From: Erigeron canadensis
Lineage: Eukaryota; Streptophyta; Magnoliopsida; Asterales; Asteraceae
Direction of reading: 5' to 3'
Length of the DNA: 64,000 nt
Assembly: GCF_010389155.1 (NCBI RefSeq)
Contig: NC_057761.1
Location: 24,574,210-24,638,209 of the forward strand
The number at the start of each line of letters is the position of its first letter. Position 1 is the first letter of the stretch. A program made the translations under genes and the position numbers. A model generated the notes under the pieces. That model saw nothing but the letters and a program-made list of their open reading frames with translations, searched no databases and had not been told where the DNA came from. Shown in pieces: positions 37,701 through 47,600 of the stretch.

Positions 37701-37734
37701 TTTATACACCAAGTACTTCGACACTCATATATGA
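31759..37734 (+). CDS. GMI1-like SMC-hinge protein lacking the GHKL ATPase (upstream tandem copy)
   Basis: Paralogue of 44662-54589 missing the exons for the ATPase and next region. Intact exons: 31759-32130, 32570-32686, 32789-33109, 33203-33306, 33398-33575, 33658-33766, 33878-33972, 34146-34244, 34318-34384, 34512-34594, 34680-34961, 35514-35558, 35653-35767, 36111-36321, 36496-36693, 36781-37092, 37530-37734. Joining the first to the second is phase 0 to phase 0, so the frame stays open for about 970 aa: N-terminal domain, linker domains, coiled coil, SMC hinge and short C-terminal coil. In the 104-residue hinge exon I count six differences from copy 2. The usual ATG is TTG (31744), so the likely start is the Met five codons later, matching codon 6 of copy 2. 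A remnant 20-nt exon (32224-32243) must be skipped, as including it breaks frame. Expression is unproven; a pseudogene is possible, though absence of stops over some 850 codons argues for selection or recent origin. Confidence 0.65.
32224..32503 (+). pseudogene. Deletion scar: remnants of coding exons 2 and 21
   Basis: 32224-32243 is a shortened copy of coding exon 2 (20 nt against 30 nt in copy 2, losing frame). About 32400-32503 aligns with copy 2's 48709-48823 exon ('gatggaaaccccaattttca' against 'gatggaaatcccaagtttaa') and ends at the same donor (GGGAAG|gttagg). In the ancestral frame it now has a TAA (CGATAA for CGAAAA). All exons between, including the whole GHKL ATPase, are gone. Confidence 0.75.
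36781..37092 (+). other. SMC hinge-encoding exon of copy 1
   Basis: Encodes the most conserved part of the hinge, with GFLGYAVNMIDIDVDHIDTK, GCGLRETLFYRLFGETQVYK and AVSLDGGIFRGNGALSLG. The GLRETLFYRLFG segment is characteristic of the GMI1/DMS3/SMCHD1 hinge group. Confidence 0.8.
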
Positions 37735-40139
37735 AGTGCATTGTATTAGTAAAGTTATTCAGGCGTATAGGAAAGTTTGCTAACCAACTTTTGACACCTA
37801 AAGTAGGCTGTATATGGCCAATAGTTACTGGTTATGAAACTTATTTTGAAAGGTTATCTTATTTAGGATGCTATAACGTTTACTTTTGGGGTATTTTATG
37901 GTAAATACATTAACATGAATGTTAATATTAATTCACTTGTTGATCTATTATTTTTTGTATTCACTTCTTGATCTGTTTTTTGTATGTTGGCTTGCCTTCC
38001 AGCTCATGATTTCTTGATGAACTATATATATACTTTTCTGTTGAATCTCCATGTTCATCATGATCTTTGTTTTTTTTCTCCTGAACATCACTCGATGAGA
38101 GAAACCTCACCGTATAATGGTGAAACCTTGCACGTACTCTAGATAACAGAATATTGACTATGGGCTGTTACAAGTACAGAGAGAAAAACGCCAAGGTTTG
38201 CGATCCCTTTTAATTTAAACTTGTTATAATAACTAACCTCTCTTCCAAAACCCTTTCTCTTCCAAAACAAGTCTCACAATCTTTTCATCTCTGTTACCAG
38301 ACTTCTATCTAATCTTTCAATCCAACCTTTCCTATCACGATATCCATCACAATAGAATTCAACCACCTCTATCTACCCCCAACTATTTCAACTGATTTTT
38401 CTTTGACCTTACAATCAATAAATAAAAATAAAAATAGAAACGATGGAGACTCGATAATTTTAAAGTTTCTTTATTCTCTATAGAAGGTACAACCCAATTT
38501 TTATGATTTTAGCATTATTATCTATGATATTGGAGATTGTAATGATCATGATTCTGATATTATCTAGTAATCTTTTAGGTATATAGGTTTATTAAGTTTT
38601 GTTGTTTCTTTTTAGTTCATTTTCATTATGTTTAGTGATCGTTCGGCATGCCTTTTGTTTTGCTGAGTGTTATATTTTGTTGTCTAATACGTGTTATTGA
38701 TTGTACATTATACACAAGTATAATATGGTATAAGTAACAGTGGTACACTAGTGTGTTAATATTCGAAATTTGTCAATATGTTTGTAAAAAGTTAACTGGT
38801 CCTTTTGGTATTGGTTCAGGTTCAAAAAATCGTTGAATTGAAATTTTCAAATAACGGATTATACTGGTTTAATTGATTTACGAATAACCATTCATGAACA
38901 CCTTAGACATTATGGTATAAAACTATAATTTTGCAACTTCATTTGAAAAACTTTTTTCTTTAAAGACTAGAAATATTATCATTAGACATTTCTAAAGTTC
39001 GTTTGGTTGTATCTTTGTCATGCCCATATGGCCATATGCAGTACAATTTCTTGTTTGTATGAAAAAAAGAATAAGACCAAATGTGTGAATAGTCATATTT
39101 AAATATTGTAATAATTGAGTCGAGATGCATATTAAACCATATATAAGACCCATGTCAATGGCTAGTTATGGAGCTCGTATTCCCCTATTTCTCCCGTGAT
39201 ACCATTGGCAGCACGGGGCTTAGGCATAGGACGAAGTGGACGACCGACCGAGGTCTGATTTTTTAGGGGCCCGACTTTTTAATTTTTTTTTATGTATATA
39301 TATATAAAAAATATATGTTGTTAGCTTACAAATTTTAACAATTATTCAAAAATTAAACAATAGTACTTAAAAAAAAATGCTCAAGTAACAAATTCATATA
39401 ACATTTATCATCGTTTTAATATCTTAGTTTATATAATTATAATTGTTGCATCTATCTTATAAGTGTTTTTTTTTTTTTTTTCGGCTGAGGTTCATCCTCA
39501 GAGACGGTACTTTGGCAGCTCTTCTTTTTTGGGGCTCGTTAAAGAATTTCTTACTAGTGGTGACAAGGTGAAGTCGAGAAAGTTATGCCTCTTGATTTTA
39601 TTTCAATTTGGTATTTTTGTTTGCAATTGCGTAGGAGACTCTTGATTGGAAGTATTTGGAACCATAACCAATAAAGTTTTCCTTATTATTCATGGTATTC
39701 TGTTAAAACGAGTCTCTTTTTTTGTTTAAATGTACACGGACAAATCAGTATATATCGTGTACTCATGTTATTTCCGAACAATTTACTGGTCGCTTAAAAG
39801 ATTACACTTTACACCTCAAAGATTATATGTTCTATTCTTTAAGTGGTCTCGTGAGATGTACTTATGAGTTGATTTTGTAAAGCGCCAACATTAGCAAAGA
39901 GGAATTAGAAAATTCCAGTTTCCTTAACATGTAAAGAAATATTATGTGAGCGTCCGTTGTTTGGGCCACTTCTTTACTATAGTATGAAGCATTGAGGTGT
40001 TAGAAAAATTTGACTTTTCCTTGACATTGGTTGTATTTTTCTTTTTGTTATGGAAATTGGAATAGCTTCCTTGACATTAGTTAATGCATCACTTGCTCTT
40101 CCTTCCGTTTCATCTGTCGTTACGTTACTATATGAATTA
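37735..40139. other. Gene-free spacer between tandem copies, left part
   Basis: 3' flank of copy 1, shared with copy 2 as far as about 37900 ('ggttatgaaacttattttga' against 54672 on), then AT-rich sequence. A short open frame at 39463-39645 follows a T-run and has no recognised family. The 39180-39290 stretch is locally GC-richer and unassigned. Confidence 0.5.
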
Positions 40140-41777
40140 TGCTAAAAGGAGTGGGACATATTTAGGGGTGGGGATATCCGGCATGTCGTCACATAATGAA
40201 ACTTCGACGACCATCTAATCTTTTCCCAAATATCCAAAAACTTGAAATGCGTCTTGTAAGTCCCATGAAACTCGGCGAGAGCTTTCTTAGTCACATCCGC
40301 ATCATTTGCACCACTTTGATGATTCTTCGCGTTAGTGAGACGAGTGTAGATTGAATTGAAGTTTTGGATAAATGGACGCATACCCCTCCATTTTGCACTA
40401 ACACCTCCCGCGTCACGATAATCTTTTGGCTTCTTTAAAAGTGTTCTCAAACCATCCGTTATCCTCAACCAATACGTCTTCTCCTTTTGATAGTTAGCTA
40501 ATAAAAACAAAAAAAAATGCATATTTGTTTATAGTTTATATACGTAACTGATATATATATATATATAACCGAAAAAAATTAATATAAATATATATATATA
40601 ACCGGAAAAAATTATATAAATTTGTATATATAACCGAAACAGATTAATATAAATATATATAACCAAAAAAAATAATACCTTCCTCCGGGTCTTCGGTAAC
40701 CGATAACCAAGCCGTGCATAACGCCATTTCTTCCTCCCTTTACCATGGAATCGAGGGAGCTCTCGACCTCACTTCGCCGGGGGCCTTAATCTTGTGTGAA
40801 CGCTTCTTGGGCTTTAAACCGCCGACTTGGTTTTCGGGTGAGTTACGGGTTGAGTTTCGGGTTGCGTTTCTTGAACAATTTCAACATCGGGGGAAACGGG
40901 CCTTGGTGATGGTGGTCTTGACGATGATAGTCTTGGAGATGGAGTGTGGATAACTTGTTGTCGATCTATAAAAAAAAAGACATATGTACAATATAAAAAA
41001 TAATATAAATATAAATATATATAACCGAAAAAAATAATATAAATATATATATATACTGAAAAAATAATATATATTTATATGTATAACCGAAATATATATA
41101 TATATATATGTATATGTATAAATATATACCGAAAATTATATATATGTATATATACCAAAATATATATAGGTATAAATATATATATATAAAAATATCTATA
41201 TATAACCGAAAAATATAAAAACTTAACAAAAAATGAACCCGGCGTGTTTTGTGATGGCATAATCCCACCAAAACCGTATAAACCATCTTGTCGTGACGCA
41301 TAGAATGGTGTAAACCCCGGAATTTGTGGTGGCATAGAACCCATTTGTTGGATCAATTGGAACAACACCGCGTTTGATAGCATATTAGGATCGTTGACGT
41401 CTTGTTGATTTTGATTGTTAGGACAGACATAACAATTATTATTATTATTAAAAGGGTTAAAGTTATTATTATTATTATTAGAAAACATTGTAAAAAATCT
41501 AAAGAAAAGAGAAGAAGAAAAGAAAGAAAGAGACAAGAATGAAAAGAGAGAAGAAGAAAAGTATGTATATATATAGTGGGTAAAATAAAAAAGAAAGGTA
41601 ATTTTATTTTTTTAAAAAAATAAAATTGGACTAGCCGTTCAACGGCTCTTTGCTTTGGGAGAAGAGTAAATTTGGGCGAGGTATATATTCCGCTAGAAAG
41701 GGGGGAGGGGCGCATTAAGAAAGGGTGGCCGGTGTTTTTGGCGATTTTTGGGGAAACACGCCCCACTCTGTATAGCC
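40140..41777 (-). mobile_element. PIF/Harbinger element (1638 bp) with TTA duplication
   Basis: Flanked by TTA (40137-40139 and 41778-41780), the 3-bp duplication of PIF/Harbinger. The ends are imperfect inverted repeats TGCTAAAAGGAGTGGG and GGCTATACAGAGTGGG (12 of 16 match). It carries the decayed Myb/SANT-like second gene but no DDE transposase, so it depended on another element. Confidence 0.8.
40142..41488 (-). pseudogene. Decayed PIF/Harbinger Myb/SANT-like ORF
   Basis: Exon 1 (41488-41228) encodes the Asn-rich start MFSNNNNNNFNPF and a Pro/Gln-rich region. Exon 2 (from 40965) contains TPSPRLSSSRPPSPRP and, in another frame, EEEMALCTAWLSVTEDPEEG, the start of the trihelix/SANT-like domain. 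Exon 3 (from about 40500) continues NYQKEKTYWLRITD and ends with a domain containing FNSIYTRLTNAKNHQSGAND. These match the plant PIF/Harbinger accessory proteins often misannotated as 'glutathione S-transferase T3-like'. A stop just before the domain (TGG TAA AGG) and a frame change in exon 2 break it. AT-repeat-filled introns separate the exons. Confidence 0.75.
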
Positions 41778-41877
41778 TTATGTTGGGGCTCTTTGTAAAA
41801 CAAACATTTAAGTAGAATAATTAATAAGTCTAAATCTTTGAATAAATTAATGCATAAAGATTTATATAGTCCAAGTA

Positions 41878-42318
41878 TCTATACTATATTATAAAAGAAA
41901 AAGCCTCTAGATTTTCAACATTGAATTTAAATTTTTAATATTGATTTTAAGTACTTCTCTAAAATGCATTTCCTATCTATTTTATATTTACCTAAAATAA
42001 CTATCTCAAATCTCAACTAATTATTTTTACCTCTCTCATCAATAAATCATTTATTTTTCAATTCATTCAAAATCTTTTATCTCAAAAATCGTACATCAAT
42101 AAATTATAAAAGTTATATGGGTGTTCTTAAAATTTCATGTCTTTCATTAGAGATGTCATTCGATATACTTTCGACGAATTTTTAAATCCGAGGACGGAGC
42201 CCGTATGGCTAAGACATTTGACTATCATACTCTTTGATTTATCAACTCCTATGACCTATCACACTTTATGACATATCACACTGTATAACGCGCAGACACT
42301 TACTCTCGTATATACTAA
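41878..42318 (+). mobile_element. Helitron-like element (441 bp)
   Basis: Begins TCTATACTATATTATAAAAG after A and ends CTAA (42315-42318) before T. It is colinear with the minus-strand element at 30710-31183 and shares the 'attagagatgtcattcgata' block with it. Non-coding. Confidence 0.5.
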
Positions 42319-43110
42319 TGGAAGCAAATTAAGTATATACACATGCATGAAGATTTTCATGATAAGAACAACACTTTTAAGTCAAGAAAAAAAATTATTT
42401 TATTTATTTTACTTTAATATTTATTTTAGTTAAACCAAATTCTATACATATAAGGTACTCGTGACTTGCGAAAACTCCCTTTTTAAACAATATAATAGAT
42501 CACATGTGAATTTACTTATATATAAAAACAAAAAATTGTTAAAAAATAAAAATTCAAGTTAAATATAACTTGATTTATTCATTTTTAATTAAATTAACAT
42601 ATGTTATTTACATATAAATATATATTAAATTATTATAAGTTAAAAATTAAGAGGCCAAACACAATCTAGCTTCGGTAATGATAAATATGACTAATGGTTA
42701 GGATTATAAACATGTTTAAAACCTTAGTGACAACATATGACTAAAATTAAGCATAAAATCGCGTCAATTAATTTTGTTTTCTATACATTTTAAGCATGAT
42801 CACATTTATTATTTACACCAAAACATAACCTGTTTACTGTAAGTAAAACATGAATTAAGATCCTTTAAAGTTATTGTTAATTTTATAAGTAAAGTTAAGA
42901 AAATTTTGATCTTTAAATTAAAATCAAAAGTTAAGATTTAAAGTTGATATTTAAATTTTAACCTTTAATTTTAATCCAAAGGTCAAAATTATCAACTTCA
43001 CTAATGAAAATTATCAACTTCACTAATGAAGTTAACAATAATTTTAAAGGATTTCAGTCCGTAAAACATATATGCAACATAAAGTATAGCCACATCAGGA
43101 AAAAAAATAA
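42319..43110. other. Gene-free spacer before copy 2
   Basis: AT-rich and unassigned. At 43016-43033 there is an 18-bp inverted repeat AACTTCACTAATGAAGTT close upstream of the copy 2 promoter region. Confidence 0.5.
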
Positions 43111-43117
43111 TAAAATA

Positions 43118-43407
43118 AACAGTAACAAAACTTGTTGTCCACTCAGAACACACTCTACACACCAGGCTCATTTTAGCACCTGCCAGTATAGCGCCTGTAC
43201 GTACAATTACACACACTGCTCTCTCCATATTACACAAACCATTGTTTCAAACTTTCAGTTTTTAGCAAAAACCCTTCTTTCCTTTTCTCCTTCAACTGAT
43301 TTTAATCAATCCACCCCCAAATTTCACTCTCTTCAACAACAACAAATATATATATACACACGCATATATGTATATATTCACATTTTAATTTTAATCTCGT
43401 GTTTCTA
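43118..43407 (+). promoter_or_regulatory. Promoter and 5'-UTR exon of GMI1 copy 2
   Basis: Homologous to 28821-29101. The leader exon probably ends at 43407 (TTTCTA|GTAAGCATTTCATC). The leader intron runs 43408-44648 to the acceptor ttttgcag, and the coding exon starts 13 nt before the ATG. Confidence 0.5.
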
Positions 43408-43739
43408 GTAAGCATTTCATCACTCTTATTTATTATTATTATTTTTTTCCTTTTTTAGCAAATACTTATTATCCGACTCGTTTTACGAACAGACTAAAAG
43501 TAGTATTATTTCACATTATTGAAATACTTTCTCATTCTCATTTTTTATTTTTATTTTTTAATAAAAGTTTTAGAAGTACTTTTTTTTTTTACTTGTATGC
43601 TATTATTTTTGCAGTTGCTGTTCTAAAAAAATATAGATATTACCGTTATTATGGTCACATTGTCATGTATATGTGTTTTGCTATTGTGTGTATTTAATTT
43701 TTAAAATGTTTACATTTTGTGACAAACTTTCGATTTATT

Positions 43740-44290
43740 GCGTGTTTTTTTGCTAATGTGTCAACTTTTATGGTTGTCACGTTAGCAAAAATATAAAATC
43801 GGTTATGTGACAAACTTTTAATATATATTGTGTTAGTTGATGGATGTGATAACTTATATGGTTGTTACATTTTGTTATTTTGTGTATCGTTATTGTTATG
43901 TGATAAAACTTTTAATATATATTGTGTTATTTGGCCGACGTGATAACTTATATGGTCGATACGTTTTGCCTTTTTTTTTTTGTTCTTATGTGTATCTAAC
44001 TTTTAAACTTGTTAAGGTTATGTGACAAACTTTTACTATATATTGTGATATCTGGCTGATATGATAGCTTATATGGTTGTTACATTTTAAATTGTTATTG
44101 TGTATATCTAACTTGTTATGTGACAAAACTTTTAATATATATTTTGTTATTTGGCTGATGTGACATTGTTACATTGTGTTTTCTTATTGTGTATCTAACT
44201 TTCAAACTGCTTATGGTTATGTGACCAATTTTAAGGTATATTGTGACATTTGGTTGATGTGATAACTTATATGGCTGTTACGTTTTTTTT
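43740..44290. repeat. Degenerate tandem repeat in the copy 2 leader intron
   Basis: A block like 'gtgataacttatatggttgt' recurs about six times (near 43760, 43848, 43940, 44060, 44155 and 44258) at intervals of roughly 90-120 bp, each followed by 'acatttt' and preceded by 'ggctgatg'-type sequence. Single relatives occur in the copy 1 leader intron (29370 and 31330). Confidence 0.65.
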
Positions 44291-44661
44291 TTTTGTGTGT
44301 AAAAATCCAAAATCATTTACAGTTTTGTAGTATGTAATTCGTCACGTTTTGTTGTTCTGTGTATTCACTTTCAAATAGTGTACTCTGTTGTGTCAAACTT
44401 TCAATTAAATTGGTATTGTATGTATCTGGTTACCTATTCGCCGTGTAATTGGTATTTCTGCTGATGTGTTAACTATATAAGCGCCACATTAGCAAACCAG
44501 AACCATAAACTAAAAATTTGATACATATAGTAGATTATTTGAATGTTGGATACACATAAAGCAAATCATGACATGTTGGGTACATACTAAATAATTACAG
44601 TGTATTTGTTTAGTAAAACCAAAAGCTGATATAATCATTTTTTTGCAGATCTTTTTAAAAG

Positions 44662-47600
44662 ATGGATCGATATCTAACGCCGAAAAAGAGACCTAATGAG
44701 AGTCCGGACACTGGATGTGTAACCAAAAGGACTCCGGGTTCTGGTGTAACAAGTAGCCAGGATGATGGTTCTGGTTCAAGCGGAGTTTACAAGCTCAAAA
44801 TCCTTTTGCCAAACGGAATGGCAGTGTTGGTGAAGTTACCAAAAGGATCTGGGTCTGTTACCGTGAAGGATTTGGCTGGTGAAGTGAAACAACAGCTTGC
44901 TAGAGCGATACAAGCGAGAAAAACAAGTACCCCAAAGAAATCTGTTAAATGGGATGCTGAATTAAGTTTTGTTGATGATCATGATTTTGTGATTAGAAAT
45001 AGTGTTAACTTGACTAAATTAGAGTTGAATAAAGTTTATAATTTGAGACTTAATGTAAGTCCCTGCTTTCTTTTTCATATGCATTTTGTTTTGTTCTTTG
45101 ATTTTGTCAAGGCTGTTTGTAATAAGTTGATAATGATCTTGTAACAGGATGGATCTAAGCCGGCTGAAATGTACGAGGTTTGTTACTTCTTTCTTGTTAG
45201 CAGCTGATTGTATATATTCTGGTTTGGCTTACATGAATTATAAAAGTAATGCTTAATTTTTTTGTTTTCAGAACATGTGGGATTTGACACCTGATACAGA
45301 GTTACTTATGGAATTACCTGAAGAGTACACGTTTGAAACTGCGCTGGCTGATCTTATCGTAAGAAACGTTGTTTGTTTATAACTTCATCACAGAAACTTG
45401 TGTTCAAGAGTCATAATGGTATACTGTATTATGTTAGGACAATTCGTTGCAAGCTATATGGCCAAATGAGGGATCTGATAAGAAGTCGATAAGGTACCGG
45501 GTCAACAAGCGTAGTTGACTTTTTGCATGGTTTTCGTGGGATTTTGGTTTTCTGCAGTTTCATGTAACTATTATCATTTTGCAGGGTGAAAGTTACAGAT
45601 GATAAGATATCGATTATTGATACAGGCCCTGGCATGGACTCTACATCTATAGAGAAGTGGTAACATATTAATTTCTCAAATTGGCCATTTCTTTATTTCT
45701 TGCTTTCATGATTATGTTTTATTATAATGGTTTTCTTGCTTCTTAGGGGAAAGATGGGCGCCTCTCTTCATCGCGAATATAAAACACAGGCCATAGGTGG
45801 AAAGCCTCCCTATCTGAAGGTAAATACCATGAAAACTTTATGGAACATGTATATGTGCCGTCTTTTTATTACTATGTTCTTGATGACTAATTTTGAACAC
45901 TTTGGCGGCATGTTACCGTCTTTTGCTATTCTTGCTTCTCAGCCTGCCTTTGGCATGTTTGGATATGGTGGCTTTATTGCATCTATGCATCTAGGGAGGT
46001 ATGTCATTCAAATGGCATCTTTTTCATGTAGAAGGTTAATTTCCAAAAACTTATATCAGCTGTAATAACTTCATTTGTGGCAATTTATTTACAGGTACAC
46101 TGAGCTCTCTTCCAAGACAAAGAATAGCAAAAAGGTCTATATGCTACGACTTGAAAGAGATGCTCTAATCAGTGGTTCTGGTTCAAAAAGAACATGGACG
46201 GTAATAATGTCTTTTCAGTCGTATTTTTTTTCATTTTCTACTCTTTCTAGTCTGATTAGTCTTTTATTCGTTCTTGCATTATAGACATATGGTGGCCTTC
46301 GAGATCCCACAGATTCTGAACTTAAGTTATCTTCTGGTGGAAGTTTCACAAAGGTAAACTTTGTTTTCGTTTTTAAAGGCTGAATTAAATATGATATCTG
46401 ATTAAATATATATAGAAATATTTGAATAGGTTGATATTTTTGAACCCAAGATGCGAGGCATAGATGTGAGACGGCTGAAATGTAAACTAAAGGACATCTA
46501 TTTTCCATACATCCAGGTTTGCTGACTTATATAATGTATGAATAATATGATTGTGTACACAGATTATAAGAATAGAACCCGTTTCATATCTTTCAAGCAT
46601 CATGATTCATTGTTTTATCAATATTAGAAACACTTTATTCTTGCTAGCTAATACATCCAAGATACAGTTTTGTAACTTACATTCCTTTTTACAGTGTGAT
46701 GACTTGTCCAAGAAAGGACTAACAATGATGCCAGTTGACTTCTGGGTTTGAGTTTGCCTTGCACTTTATATTTTTCCGCGACTTTGTTACATCTACTTCA
46801 TTTTTAGTTCATGAGTTTCTATGTAACGAATTATTATACAATGTTTACATATACTATGGGTTTTTAGGTCAACGGTAATAATCTGGCAGAAATCCGGGGC
46901 GGGGAAGTAGCAGTTACGAATCTTCATTCTTGCAATGGTCCTGAATTTGTATTACAACTTCGTTTTTATCCGACGCATAACAATGTCACTACAAGTAGTC
47001 CAGGTTTACTTCTGTTTTGGCTTTACCAAGTTTAATACCCATGATTCAATATGTCATGGATGTCTAAAAACGTATGGTCTCATATTATTCAGGATCAAGG
47101 TTACCCAAAGAGGCGAATGCACGCCTTAGGTGTGTGTATCTTCCTGTTAAAGATGTAAGAGTTTGATACGTTTATGATATACTTTCACAGAAAGTTTGAT
47201 ATTATGCTATATGGTCTCCTAAAAGGCTAAAACTATTAATAACAGGGTAAGGAGAGTATTGAGATCATTCTGGAAACTTTAAAACAACTTGGATATGATT
47301 ATAGAGAAGACTTTGGAAGTTTTAGTCATGTTTCTTGTAGACGGTTGGGTCGTCTACTTCCAGATGCTCGTTGGGTGAGTTTATTCAAGCATTTGCTTGT
47401 ATCACAATTTAATTCCTTGGTGTTTACCTTCAAGAATAACATAATTCCTTATAGTTATGTAATTATTTTGTACATACTTTTCTACCATGATTAGGCATGG
47501 CTTCCATTTATGGATTTGAGGCAAAAGAAAGAGGACAGATCCCAAATTTTAAAGAGAAGCTGCATGCGAGTTAAATGCTTTATTGGTATAACCTACTGTT

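Noticed and set aside
39463..39645. Possible small gene between the GMI1 copies
   Set aside because: It begins in a T-run, has no recognised family, and no splice partner or promoter was seen.
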